From the NCBI RefSeq assembly GCF_040869045.1, contig NW_027137015.1, positions 240,763-304,762 on the forward strand: a stretch of DNA of 64,000 nucleotides, in the 5' to 3' direction. This DNA is from Eurosta solidaginis. Lineage: Eukaryota > Arthropoda > Insecta > Diptera > Tephritidae. A program made the translations under genes and the position numbers. Positions 1-12,037 of the stretch are shown here, one piece after another. Each line of letters begins with the position of its first letter. The first letter of the stretch is position 1. The notes beneath the pieces were generated by a model. That model did not search any database. It had not been told where the DNA came from and worked only from the letters and a program-made list of their open reading frames with translations.

Positions 1-110
1 AGAATTTTGTAATCGAAATTTAAGTAACTTCCCGATAAGCTACAAGCTTGAAACTTGGAATATGGTTCAGAACTCGATGAAAATGCAATAATAAGACAAA
101 AATTTCAGAT

Positions 111-347
111 AGGTGGCGCATGGATCGAAATATTAAAAAAAAAAATCGTATTTGTACTCCTATTAGGCTCATATTTGGAACACATATTAAAAACGGGGAG
201 GAAATCGCCTTGTGAAAAAACCTCCCGCTAGGTGGCGCATGGATCGAGATATTTCAAAAAATCGTATCTGTGCTCTGATTAGGCTAACATTTGGAACACA
301 TATTACATACATGAATAGAAAGCGACATATGAAAAAAATCGCCGCCA
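111..347. repeat. 119-bp tandem duplication
   Basis: Two head-to-tail copies start at 111 and 230, each opening AGGTGGCGCATGGATCGA and continuing through an A-rich stretch, AATCGTAT, then TTAGGCT and GGAACACATATTA. They differ at scattered positions, so the duplication is not fresh. No coding potential is evident. Confidence 0.7.
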
Positions 348-386
348 GGATATTAAAAAACTGTTATTTTATGAATTTTCGCAGTT

Positions 387-904
387 CAATTAAGAAAAAA
401 ATTATCATAACAATAATAATGATAAAAAATTATTGTAAGGACTTGAGCTCGATTCGAACCTGCGATCTTACAAATCAGTAGGCCGATATAACAACAAAAA
501 TTGTTAATACATCCCAGAGCACGGGAAAAAGGTGTCAACAAATATGACACTATGGCAGCATTGCCATCAAACAAGTCCAATTTTCACATCCATTCTGCAA
601 CAGATGTCGCAGTGTTGTGAATATCAATTGGCACGAACCAGAATAGAAGTAGGATTAATGAAGACAAACAAAAAACCGCTGTGATGGCTGAATGATTATA
701 GCAGCGGCGCCTAAACGTTGCCGATGAAGGAATTTAGCAGTTCCCGAAATGGGTCTATACAACGAGCTTTGGCAGTTGTCTAAATTTTTTCTTTCTTCTA
801 TTCTAATTTAAAAAATTTTTCAATTAAGAAAAAATTTATCATAACAATAATAATGATACAAAATTATTGTTAGGCCTTGGGGTCGATTCGAACCCGCGAT
901 CTTA
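387..904 (-). repeat. tRNA-related short repeat, locus A, with 84-bp terminal direct repeats
   Basis: Direct repeats at 387-470 and 821-904 begin CAATTAAGAAAAAA and end with a sequence whose reverse complement reads GGTTCGAATCGA, a Pol III B-box-like motif. Between them, near 676-770, lies a segment with an A-box-like TGGCTGAATGATTATAGCAG on the plus strand, followed by a block containing GATGAAGG and CGAAATGGGTCTAT. The same components recur in the same order at 24046-24977. This fits a tRNA-derived SINE dimer or a miniature terminal-repeat element; the class is not settled. Confidence 0.5.
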
Positions 905-924
905 ATAATAATTAGTTTTTCTCT

Positions 925-1880
925 CGCAAAGGAAGATGTAAATTTTTTGTATCCTATGGGTCAAGCGAAGAAATGTCTATTTTACAATGAGATTTGGACA
1001 CACTGCTCAATTGGTGCACCATCAACTATATGCCACTTAATCTTAAAAAATGCAAATTTATGTAGATTACTTCAGCCAGCTTCCTACACTCTTAACAATT
1101 AAAATCTTGAACAGGTATGTATACAGTTTTATAGACCTTGGGGTTGATATTGACAGCGTTTGTAAGGCGATGGTATAAAGAATTCAACAACCCGTATGTT
1201 ACTAAAGCTCTTTTTACAACATTAGTCAGGCCGATATTAGAATATGGTGCAATAATTTGGAAACCGAGCTACCAGCTTCATATTGATCGGATAGAATCAG
1301 TCCAAAAAAAATTCTTACCTTTCTCCTTAAGGGATTTCCTTGCTAGTCGTAGAGAAATGCTTGGAATTGTATTTATGATTAAATTACTAAATGGTTCGGT
1401 CTCTAACTCATTCCTGTTGAGCGAAGTAAACAACTTTAATGTCCCTTGCCGGCCTTCAAGATATCTTAAACCTCTCTACCTAAAATATTGTAGATCAAAT
1501 TTTGAACTAAATGAGCCCTTCCGCTGTTTGTGTCAGAATTACATCTCCCACTCTAGCACATTTGATATTTCGGACTCGCTTTTTTGTATTAAAAAATCTG
1601 CACCTTCCTCTCTTAATAGTAACTAACTGTATTCATTACCATACTGAATTCATTTTCTACTAATTCTATCCATTATATGTCTGTATATTTATTACTAATA
1701 CTGCATTTATTTTACTTAGCTGATGAGGGTTCCTCTGTAGCTGAGCAGTTTTAGATTTCGACGGTTAACAAACCACTGCCTTACAACGAACGCATGAACA
1801 GGATTAGCCTTGTTTCATTTAACGACTTGAGGGCAGTGCGGTGTCACAACGTCTATAAAAAAAATATATAAAAAAAAAAC
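925..1880 (+). mobile_element. 3' fragment of a Jockey-type non-LTR retrotransposon
   Basis: A 5'-truncated LINE remnant. It contains the C-terminal part of a reverse transcriptase in broken frames, about 240 bp of 3' untranslated sequence and an A-rich end near 1850-1880. Upstream of 1138 a second frame reads LNWCTINYMPLNLKKCKF, typical of the region after the RT palm. No RT catalytic motif and no endonuclease is present. It is a dead insertion. Confidence 0.65.
1138..1626 (+). pseudogene. LINE reverse transcriptase C-terminal (thumb) fragment
   Basis: An open frame of about 162 codons with no genuine ATG start; it opens at a TTG inside a longer decayed frame. Residues about 20-60 read ALFTTLVRPILEYGAIIW and then HIDRIESVQKKFL, the conserved thumb and connection segment of Jockey/CR1-type LINE RTs. 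Residues about 70-105 carry RREMLG...IKLLNG and FNVPCRPSRY, the usual C-terminal signature. Relative to intact members, about 20 residues appear missing between SLRDF and LASRR. Upstream sequence of the same protein is out of frame, so this is an inactive relic. Confidence 0.65.
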
Positions 1881-3500
1881 TCTTTCCCCTATGAACACTT
1901 TTTTTCAAAAGAAAATTTTTCTAAATGCTCCATTTACTTGATGGGATCAGAAGGAAGTAATAGAAAACTTGAATTCTTTAAGTCCTTTAATTGGTGGTGC
2001 TAAAACGTACAAAAAGAATCATAATTTTCTACTTTGGTTTATATTATGAAAACAACTTCTTAGTACTGAGAATAAGTATGTATATTTTTCTGAAAAAATG
2101 TTGAAGAAACGGTTAAGCAGAATTAATGTGAACGGTGGAGGCCGTCAGTATGCAAAAAAAATGTAAAAGTAGTACTGCGGAAGTGCTTAGACTTCAGTTG
2201 TTCAATTTAAGAGTGAAGTTTAGAATAAAACTTATAAAACCCTACCCCACTCTTGGCAGTGGACATGTTTGTGATCTTTTCTGGAATAAATATTGCATGA
2301 TTTTTGCAGCTCTCCCGAAAGTTTGCGTCCTCATTTAATAAAATACTGTCCGAAAAAGCATAATTTTGTACAAATTTAGTAGTCGTCACATTATTAAATA
2401 GTAACAATAAGAAAGAAAGGATATCCCCATTAGATAGGATTGCAGAAACTATGCCATACATGCGCTAATTTCCTACTAGTGCGCTTGGTATGTAAAATAA
2501 TTTGAATAAAATTTTTGTTTTTATTTGACAATTGCCCAAACAAGAATGCTTATGATGTAAATTCAGAGAATTCACCTTTAATAGAAATTCTAGCATTTTC
2601 GGGACTCCAAATTTCTTAAGAAACACGAAGTGCCGTCAGAAAACCGCTTTTTAAAGCTTACCTAATTCAATATTAATTTAGCATGCGCGCATACATATAC
2701 ATACGAATGCATACAAACATATAGTAGTACTTATTTGAATGTAGGAATACTTTTTGAAGTTTTTGAATGTTGCTTAGTATTGAAAGCAGAACATACACAT
2801 AAGTAGGATGTTCTGAAATTTCTTTGACTTATCAGATCACAATAGATTAAAGGTTCTCAAGAAATTATGGTCTTATTATACAATGTAAATTATTTCTTTC
2901 AAAATATGTGATTGTTAGTTTGAATTGAAAATGTTATGCAACGAAGTTTGAAACCTTTTTATTTCTGAATTAATTTTAGCCCTTATGATTTGATGCATAA
3001 AAGGTTATCCTAAATAATATTGTGCACTTTCGTAGGTTAGGTTTTTGAAATCTAAAGAATATCTAATCCCGGTATTAATTACAATACAAGATCCCGAAAT
3101 TATAAAATATTGACATCCCCAATATAAGGTGAAGTTTTAGAATTTGTTGGCATATTCATTAACCCATTTGTCGGCATAGGTTGCTATTATTCGGAAACTA
3201 AAAAAAATTCAAAAACGTAGTTTTCGAGACCTCAGAAACTTGTACGGTGAGTACGTATATATATATTTTTACTAATAACATAAAAAATATTAAAAGTGCA
3301 AGAAACTTTTTTTATGAAAAAAAGCACAAAAAAAACTACGTAAATAAAGAATACCAAGATCAGTAAGATCCATGGTTCTTAGCAAGTAGGTACAGTTTAG
3401 AAATTTTGCAGCAAAGTAAATAGTTTACACCCACTTAAAGAGATTGCTCGATATCATGCCGATTTTCACAGATTTTTATATAAATGTGTCATATGTTGTT
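1881..3500. other. unassigned AT-rich sequence
   Basis: No convincing coding region, RNA gene or repeat boundary is visible. Short open frames on both strands have low-complexity, AT-driven composition. A few microsatellite-like patches occur, such as CATACATATACATACGAATGCATAC around 2690 in broken form and TATATATAT at 3257. Confidence 0.5.
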
Positions 3501-3518
3501 GTATAATGCGCAAGTGAT

Positions 3519-3785
3519 GTGAAATTTTGGATATATCCATTTTACTTTATTCCACCCAAGATAATAAGGTTATTGGTTTCATCTGTCACTCTGCATCGTA
3601 ATGGGATAAATCGACATAAAATGTATCAAAATGGTCACGGGGAAAAAAGAAATTTATTGAAACCGATGATGCAAACTTTACAGTTGGGTAGAAAACTTAC
3701 TGTAGACAACTTTTTATTTTCCAATTTTTACCATGAGAAGGTAAGTAATAATTTTTCTAAATTAAAAAGTGCTTCTGCTTACTGA
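3519..3785 (+). pseudogene. possible piggyBac-like transposase scrap (very tentative)
   Basis: An 88-codon frame contains LLKPMMQTLQLGRKLTVDNF followed by LFSNFYHEKV. This loosely resembles the piggyBac transposase segment in which a hydrophobic helix, a Gly, and then DNF/DNY plus T/S residues surround a catalytic Asp. There is no supporting upstream or downstream domain, no TTAA-flanked terminal repeat that I can find, and the rest of the frame is unlike any family I recognise. It may be chance. Confidence 0.2.
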
Positions 3786-4589
3786 AAGAGTCTATAGCAT
3801 TTGTGAAATCAACATTTTTTTCAACCGTTATTTTGCAAAATTAAGGTTCAAATAAAAAATTTATGATTTTTGTGTATAGAGCGGGGTGTCCGGGGTTCAG
3901 AGCTGTAAAATCTTACGTTTGCGATTTGTGTTATTTGGGTGGTTTTGCACTTTGTCTATAACAATGTGAGAGCAAATTTCAAGGGCTCCTTCGAAAAAAG
4001 CGAGCAAAATTTGTTAAAAAACCTATCAAAATGAATCACCAAATATGCTACGAGGGTTAATTCAATATGCCCAAGCAACTCCAAAAAAAATTTAATATGA
4101 AAGACAGGAATGTTCAACTTGCCGGAATGATACTTTTTTTCAATATAACTCGACATTTTTAAAATTGTCATGCTTAATGCTCTTGAGCAAGTTGTTTTAA
4201 CTTTTCTCACGCTAATTATCTTCATAACAACTTTTTCAACTAATTTTTAAAACTAAGCTTTCATAAAATGGAACCTAAAATTTGTTCGTACTATTTTAGG
4301 TACTATTTATGCATTTTTGTAGCAAGTGAATGTTATTGTATGCATGACTTCACACACCAAAAATGTGAAATCACCTGAGTGCACTCATTGATTTCAGTAC
4401 ATTTATTTCTGCAGTCTAATTTAGCATTCTTTTCAATTGCATGCGGTGCTGAATGAAATCCTTATTTCTCTACATGATTGTAGAATTAAAAAAATGAAAG
4501 CATAATTCTCGTATGATGAAATAATTGTGAAATACTGAATGTAGAAAAGCTCTAATTTCAAAAAGCAAATGATTTCATTCTTCATCAGC
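3786..4589. other. unassigned sequence left of the first satellite array
   Basis: AT-rich sequence with no recognisable gene, RNA or terminal repeat. The family 1 satellite begins abruptly at about 4590, so this is the flank of a 5'-truncated copy. Confidence 0.5.
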
Positions 4590-5390
4590 TCTGTTCTATA
4601 GGTGGACGCCTTTTTATAGATATCGCCATAATGGTGGACCAGGGGTGAATCTAGAATTTGTTTGTACGATATGGGTATCAAATTAAAGGTGTTAATGAAT
4701 ATTTTAAAAGGGGATGGGCCTTAGTTCTATAGGTGGACACCTTTTCGAGATATCGCCATAAACGTGCACCAGGGGTGACTCTAGAATGCGTTTGTACAAT
4801 ATGGGTATCAAACGAAAGGTGTTAATGTGTATTTTAAAAGGGAGTGGGCCTTAGTTCTATGGGTGGACGCCTTTTCGAGATATCGCCATAAAGGTGGACC
4901 ATGGGTGACTCTAGAATTTGTTTGTACGATATGGGTATCAAATGAGAGGTGTTAATGAGTATTTTAAAAGGGAGTGGGCCTTAGCTCTATAGGTGGATGC
5001 CTTTCGAGATATCGCCATAAAGGTGGACCAGGGGTGACTCTAGAATTTGTTTGTACTATATAGGTATCAAATTAAAGGTGTTAATGGTTATTTTAAAAGG
5101 GAGTGGGCGTTAGTTCTATAGGTGGACGCCTTTTCGGGATATCGTTATAAAGGTGGACCAGAGTTGACTCTAGAATGCGTTTGTACAATATGGGTATCAA
5201 ACGAAAGGTGTTAATAAGTATTTTAAAAGGGGGTGGGCCTTGGTTCTATGGGTGGACGCCGTTTCGGGATATCGCCATAAACGTGGACTAGGGGTGACTC
5301 TAGAATGCGTTTGTACAATATGAATATCAAATGAAAGGTGCTAATGAGTATTTTAAAAGGGCATGGGCCTTAGTTCTATAGGTGGACGCC
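4590..5390 (+). repeat. 130-bp satellite array (about 6 units)
   Basis: Each unit opens TTCTATAGGTGGACGCC and contains GATATCGCCATAAA, GGTGGACCAGGGGTGACTCT, AATTTGTTTGTACGATATGG and AAAGGTGTTAATGAGTATTT. Units differ by point changes and by an AATTTG versus AATGCG variant. The same satellite recurs at 6990-8310, 25480-28070 and 33420-35740. Confidence 0.85.
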
Positions 5391-6437
5391 TTTTCGTAAT
5401 TTTCGATATCGAAAAAGTGGGCGTGGTCATAGTCGGATTTCGGACATTTTTTACACCAATACAAAGTGAGTTCAGATAAGTACGTGAACTGAGGTTAGTA
5501 TAGATATATCGATTTTTGCTCAAGTTATCGTGTTAACGGCCGAGCGGAAGGACAGACGGTCGACTGTGTATAAAAAATGGGCGTGGCTTCAACCGATTTC
5601 GCACTTTTTCACAGAAAACAGTTATCGTCCTAGAATCTAAGCCTCTACCCAATTTCACAAGGATTGGTAAATATTTGTTCGACTTATGGCATTAAAAGTA
5701 TCTTAGACAAATTAAATGAAAAAGGGCGGAGCCACACCCATTTTGAAATTTTCTTTTATTTTTGTATTTTGTTGCACCATATCATTACTGGAGTTGAATG
5801 TTGGCATAATTTTCTTATATACTGTAAAGATATTAACTTCTCTTTTAAAATTTGACTTAAAAAATTTTTTTTTTTTAAAGTGGGCGTGGTCGTTCTCCGA
5901 TTTTACTAATTTTTATTAAGCGTACATATAGTAATAAGAGTAACGTTCCGGGCAAATTTCATCATGATATCTTCAACGACTGCCAAATTACAGCTTGAAA
6001 AACTTCTAAATTACCTTCTTTTAATTTTGTAACATTGTCCAAAATTTTACTAATTTTCTATTCCGCGTCATAAGCTCTACTCACCTATCAAGTTTCATCG
6101 CTTTATCCGTATTTGGTAATGAATTATAGCACTTTTTCGATTTTTCAAAATTTTCGATATCGGAAAAGTGGGCGTGGCTATGGTTAAAATGAACGATAAA
6201 TAGCGATCTGAGATGAGTGCCCAGAAATCTGCATACCAAATTTCATCAAGATACCTCAAAATTTACTCAAGTTACGGACGGACGGACGGACATGGTTCAA
6301 TCGAATTTTTTTTTCGATACTGATGATTTTAATATATGGAAGTCTATATCTATCTCGATTCCTTTATACCTGTACAACCAACCGTTATCCAATCAAAGTT
6401 AATATACTCTGTGAGCTCTGCTCAACTGAGTATAAAA
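4590..6437 (+). mobile_element. family 1 hairpin/satellite element, copy i (5'-truncated)
   Basis: It comprises about six 130-bp satellite units (4594-5390), then the conserved body, then the tail ending CTCAACTGAGTATAAAA at 6421-6437. The body shows TTTCGATATCGAAAAAGTGGGC near 5401, AAAGGGCGGAGCCACACCC near 5720, a GGACGGACGGACATGG tract near 6280 and ATCCAATCAAAGTTAATATA near 6390. The 5' hairpin head found in the other copies is absent. No protein is encoded. Confidence 0.7.
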
Positions 6438-6929
6438 ACAAAAAAAAAAAAAACAGGTGGTATCAAGAAAATCGGTAAGTCTCAATATATATTTCGTAGG
6501 TAAATTAGTAGCGGTTTCTTCTGCGGTTTTTATAGTTGCTGAGCTGAGAATATACTCTTTAAATTTTCACCCGCGGTATATACCTCAATATATAACTACC
6601 GGTAGTCCCATCTCTCAAATACTCACTCTCCAAAAACAAAAAAAAACAAATATCTCTTAAAAACCGCTGCAATTATACATACGAAACATATTTCTCTCAT
6701 TTAATCTCATTTGTCACATTTTAATATACCCTTCCGTCATTACGGGTATATACCCCACGGGAACTCGTAAATACCTATCAGTACAAATACACATGAATTT
6801 GTTCTCAAATTCATTGCCGCGCGTGTCCCTTAAAACGAATCACCCTTTTACCACAATCGCGTTAATTGCACTTAGCCACGTTAATAATATATTTCTATAA
6901 TATATAATATACCCAATACTAGGAAAAAA
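6438..6929. other. unassigned spacer between two family 1 copies
   Basis: Starts with an A-rich run and contains TATACC-type motifs and an ATACCCTTCCGTCATTACGG stretch near 6727. No open frame of interest and no recognised repeat. Confidence 0.45.
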
Positions 6930-6989
6930 AACAAGCAAGGAAGGCTAAGTTCGGGTGTAACCGAACATTACATACTCAGCTGAGAGCTT

Positions 6990-8310
6990 TGGAGACAAAA
7001 TAAAGGAAAATCAACCCTGGAATATGTTTGTCTGACATGGGTATCAAATGGAAGGTATTAAAGAGTATTTTAAAAGGGAATAGGCCATAGTTCTACAGGT
7101 GGACGCCATTTCGGGATATCTCCATAAAGGTGGACCAGGGGTGAATCTAGAATGTGTTTATACGATATGGGTATCAAATGAAAGGTGGTAATGAGTATTT
7201 AAAAAGGGAGTGATCCCTAGTTCTATAGGTGGACGCCTTTTCGAGATATCGCCATAAAAGTGGACCAGGGGTGACTCTAGAATTTGTTTGTACGATATTG
7301 GTATCAAACGAAAGGTGTTAATGAGTATTTTTAAAGGGAGTGGGCCTTAGATCTATAGGTGGACGCCTTTTCGAGATATCGCCATAAAGGTGGACCAGCG
7401 TGACTCTAGAATTTGTTTGTTCGATATGGGTATCAAATGAAAGGTGTTAATGAATATTTTAAAAGGGCGTGGGCCTTAGTTCTATAGGTGGACGCCTTTT
7501 CGAGGTATCGCAATAAAGGTGGACCAGGGGTGACTCTAGAATGCGTTTGTACAATATGGGTTTCAAAAGGAAGGTGTTAATGAGTATTTTAAAAGGGAGT
7601 CGGCCTTAGTTCTATAGGTGGACGCCTTTTCGAGATATCGCCATAAAGGTGGACCAGGGGTGACTCTAGAATTTGTTTGTACGATATGGGTATCAAACGA
7701 AAGGTGTCAATGAGTATTTTTAAAGGGAGTGGGCCTTAGATCTATAGGTGGACGCCTTTTGGAGATATCGCCCTAAAGGTGGACCAGGGGTGACTCTAGA
7801 ATTTGTTTGTACGATATGGGTATCAAACGAAATGTGTTAATGAGTATTTTTAAAGGGAGTGGGCCTTAGATCTATAGGTGGACGCCTTTTCGAGATATCG
7901 CCATAAAAGTGGACCAGCGGGACTCTAGAATTTGTTTGTTCGATATGGTTATCAAATGAAAGGTGTTAATGAATATTTTAAAAGGGCGTGGGCCTTAGTT
8001 CTATGGGTGGACGCCTTTTCGAGGTATAGCAATAAAGGTGGAACAGGGGTGACTCTAGACTTTGTTTGTACGATATGGGTATCAAATGAAAGGTGTTGAT
8101 GAGTATTTTAAAAGGGCCTGAGCCTTAGTTCTATAGGTCGACGCCTTTTCGAGTTATCGCCATAAAGGTGGTACAGGGGTGACTCTAGAATTTGTTTGAA
8201 CGATATGGGTATCAAAAGAAAGGTTTTGATGAGTATTTTAAAAGGGAGTGGTGGTAGTTGTATATGTGAAAGCGTTTTCGAGATATTGACCAAAATGTGG
8301 ACCAGGGTGA
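6990..8310 (+). repeat. 130-bp satellite array (about 10 units)
   Basis: Successive TCTATAGGTGGACG starts at 7222 and 7352 give a 130-bp period. The last unit degenerates into GTATATGTGAAAGCG and GACCCAGACCATCATCTG, which marks the array-body boundary in every copy of the family. Confidence 0.85.
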
Positions 8311-8447
8311 CCCAGACCATCATCTGCCGGGTACCGCTAATTTATTTATATATGTAATACCACGAACAGTATTCCTGCCAAGATTCCAAGCGCTTTTGAT
8401 TTCCCTCTGCAGAAAGTTTTCATTTTCTTCTACTTAATATGGTAGGT

Positions 8448-9057
8448 TGTAGCATTATACGTCATACCCAGTGTTATGTAGCATTATGTTTCATATCCAC
8501 TGTAACACACTTGCAATAATACGTATCATGAACTCCAAATATATTTTAGTAATAATCGTATTACAATATTTTCCAAAATAGATATTGAACTAAACCAGAC
8601 GGTTAACTAACATCAATGGAATGCCGAATATGAAACCCTTATCCGTTCACAGCTAATAAATTACGTATTAAATACAACCCATTATGGGAACTAACTAAAA
8701 TACTCACATCGATATTCCAACGTTGCGAACAGGCATACAAACTTACAAACTTACGTGTATGCATAGCATTAACCAAAGTACTCACATTGATCTGCTGACG
8801 TAGCTAAATAACATATACAAAACTACATGTGTAGAGTCATGCATACAAAACTACATGTATACAAAGACTGTATACAAATTTACATGTACTCATACCCCAT
8901 TTTCAATGTACATATTTTTAGTTATTAGTATTAAGATATTTATGAATGTATAGGTTAAGTAAATTACTATATAAGACAAAGAATTTATTGAGTAAACAGA
9001 GATTTAATGTTTGCACATCGAAGTCGTAACTTCTTTTCATTTTCTCCAAACATTTCA
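8448..9057 (+). repeat. 5' LTR of the gag/pol-less element
   Basis: 610 bp, TGTAGC...TTTCA. It contains several copies of an ACATGTATACAAA-like motif (8820-8900) and AATAAA-like and GAGTAAACAGAG sequences near its 3' end. It matches 12038-12648 with a small number of substitutions, clustered in the first 60 bases. Confidence 0.85.
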
Positions 9058-9075
9058 TGGCGATCCTGCCAGTCT
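9058..9075 (+). promoter_or_regulatory. primer-binding site
   Basis: TGGCGATCCTGCCAGTCT begins directly after the LTR. An initial TGG is expected for pairing with a tRNA 3' CCA end. I do not assign the tRNA. Confidence 0.6.
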
Positions 9076-10021
9076 AGGCCAATAACTAGCACAACTGCTA
9101 AAAGATCTAGCTGGCCAGAAGAGCCTGTCGGTTCGGAAAAAATAAATATAACAGGATTCATCTGAAATTCCGCCAGTTTATAAAACCAGGACAACAAGTA
9201 AATCCGGCAAAATTGCAAAAAAAATTTTTATATGATGAAAGAAAAAATCGACAACGCATCTGCAGTTTAAAGACCTGCTAATTCTTCAGTTGGTAAAAAT
9301 CTCGGATGGTATTCAAACCAAGGAATTATTTTCATACACCACAAGCAATGCTAAAATAATTACACATACATACATGGCTAATCGCATAAAAGGTGGAATA
9401 AATTAGGACAGGAAGATACATGGCTACATACATAATCGCATAAAACGAAAGTTTTTGCTTAGGCATTTTTTTTGGTAGGATAAACTAATTTTTTTACAAA
9501 AGTTTGATGTCAGCTTTGAAAATGACACAAACTAAACAAAAAAAAAATTTAGGGAAAAAGATGGAAGCCCAATGTGGCGTAGAAAAAAAAATAAACAATA
9601 CTTTGAAAAAAAAAAACTTAAAATTTTAAAAAATGTCAAAAATATTAAATTTAAAATTTTTTTTTAAGGAAATCAAAAACTTTAGAAACAAATTTTTCTA
9701 TAATGTTAATTAAATAAAGGAAAATATCAGTTACTTTGTAAAATTACTTAAACAAAAGAAAATAAAAATTTAAAAATTTTCTTTAAGAAAAAATTTAAAA
9801 TACCCAAATCAGAAATGAAAAATTCTAAAGTAAAACAAAAATTACAATTTTAGAAGTAAATTGTTAAAATATCAATTAATTAAATATATTAAATTTATTA
9901 AAAATTAATTAATATCAAGAGTAAAATTGAATGCATAGGATAAAGATAAAATCGAAAAATTTTATTAAAAATTAAATTTAGTTCATTACTCATAGAAGCA
10001 GGAAAATAATTATTTTTCAAA

Positions 10022-10294
10022 ATGTCTTGGTGGACAAAAATAGCCCAAGGCATTATGATAGCCATAGCTGGCTACGAGGTAGGAAAAGGAAACTCTGAAA
10101 CGTCAGAGAACAGGATAGCAAAATATGAACCACCAGCCGAGGTAGAAACAAACAGCACCCCAAAAATTCCAGATGTTTGGCTAGGCGCAATGATTTGCGT
10201 AGTCGGGCTATTGATCATTGTAATGGCCACAATACTAAGAAAATATATGAACATCAGATATAGTCAAATGAATAACGTGCAACAGCGCGTCTAA
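10022..10294 (+). CDS. small predicted membrane protein inside the gag/pol-less LTR element
   Basis: 90 residues with an ATG start preceded by AAA. The N-terminus (MSWWTKIAQG, then IMIAIAGYEVG) is a short hydrophobic segment at about residues 9-20. A hydrophilic, Glu/Ser/Asn-rich middle follows (residues 22-52). A strong membrane segment lies at about residues 54-74 (WLGAMICVVGLLIIVMATIL), followed by RKY, consistent with the positive-inside rule, and a short polar tail. It is the only convincing ORF in almost 3 kb of internal sequence. I do not recognise the family. It could be an accessory protein of the parent element, a remnant of an envelope-like membrane anchor, or a captured host ORF. 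An uninterrupted frame in a very AT-rich context argues that it was recently under selection, but this is inference. Confidence 0.55.
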   Translation: MSWWTKIAQGIMIAIAGYEVGKGNSETSENRIAKYEPPAEVETNSTPKIPDVWLGAMICVVGLLIIVMATILRKYMNIRYSQMNNVQQRV

Positions 10295-12037
10295 AATGTT
10301 TTCTACCCAAATTTCCAAACCTAAAACCGAGGAAGAGCACTAAATACTTCACATAAAATTCAAAATGTAAAAATCGACAGCAAACGCAGCTTCGAGAGTT
10401 CTGCCTAAAATCAATAGCAAATAAAAAACTTGCATAATTGCTGTGGATGCTCCTGACAAACATGGTCATGAAGCAATAGGAAATTTTAGGACAGTGGAAG
10501 TAAGCAAGACCTAACGAAAAAAAAAATACTAATATTTTACAACCAGCCCATAACAACAAGCATGAAGAAAAAGTCACAAAGAGAACATATATATATATAA
10601 TAAAGCGCTATATAAATTTGCAATAAAAGACTAGTCGCGCTCATTTTCATCTTAGGATAGAAAAATGGTAGCGTAGAAAAATTTTCAAGCAACCAGATTG
10701 TTGAGGAAGTTATTGACTTAGGACAATATTCGATCAGGCATAAAAGAAATGCCGGCAATCCTGGACTTGAAATTTAAAAAATGAAAACACTGTTGTCCTG
10801 AGGGACAAATTGGTGATTAAGAATTGAATATTTACTGCAGTAGGCGAATTTATAAAATAATAATTGTTAACAAAGTTCTCTAAGACCAAACAATAGTACT
10901 AACCAAAGAGGTTGTGCATGTGACAATCCCGGTATAAAAATAAAAATATTCTTCATAAATGTTATAACGATTCTGTCTTGGTGGCCGCCGCAGAAATCGC
11001 ATGACAAATAAAATCAAATAAATTGCTGGAAAAATAAGAAAAAGAAATTAAAAGATGGGATAATTTTTGCATCCACTGTACCTTTTTTCCATTAACCAGC
11101 TAAACTACTACAACAAATATAAATTACCTCGCTCTTCCACCAACTACAGCTACTAAATTTCCCGAATAATTAGCTATACAATTTTTATTGATTTTAAGTT
11201 TAATGTAACCCTAATAAAATAATATAACAATAAAAATGTGTTAAAAAATATATATAAGTATGAGGTGTTTCAGCTATAAAAACTCGCTTTTATAGAAACC
11301 ATAATTTTAGGAAAAATATTTTTTTTCTTTCACTCCGATAAAATAGAATAGGAAATAGTAATAGGAAATATCTTTTACGCTAAATAGAATTGAATAGTAG
11401 TAAGAAATACTCTTACTCCAAATTCCTCAATAGATTAGAAAATATTAATAGGAAAATATTTCGATAGGAAAATAGGTTGCATGATAAAAATGGTAGGAAC
11501 AATAAAAATAATTAATAGTCCATCTAAAATATCTCTTAGAAAGAATCTAAAAAGAAATATTCCAATTTATTCAATTGTTTAATAATAATTTATATCTAAA
11601 CAATTGAAAACAATTTTTTTTCTTCTGCTTCATATTTCCATACAAATATTAAAAATAAATTCTAAGAACAAGCGGATTTTAGATGGGTCGACACATTTAA
11701 AATCCGGCAATGAAACAAAAAAATAAATAAAATAAACAAGATAAATAAATTAGGTAAAATTTAAAAATTCTATATTTAAAAATTTTAAATTTTGAAAAAA
11801 GGACGTATACAAAAACAAAAAAAAAATATATGTAAAATATAAACATTTTTGAAAAAAAAGGGATTTGCATTAAAATATAAACAATAAAAACATCAAGGTC
11901 AGCAGATCAAAAGCAAAGCAAACAACCAACAATATCAAGTAACAATAAAATATCAAAATCATTGAAAATACGACAAAGAGTCTTATACAAATGTCCACAA
12001 AACAATTATATAACACTCTTTTTTCTAAGACGGATGG

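Noticed and set aside
3956..4225. 89-codon minus-strand frame
   Set aside because: No recognisable domain, AT-driven composition and no neighbours to support it.
4590..8310. CRISPR-like array
   Set aside because: Units are contiguous 130-bp satellite copies with no spacer structure, in a eukaryotic transposon context.
10254..10577. 107-codon minus-strand frame overlapping the end of the small membrane-protein ORF
   Set aside because: Overlaps antisense to the better ORF, shows no domain, and the hydrophobic Phe/Leu content follows from A-rich sense DNA.
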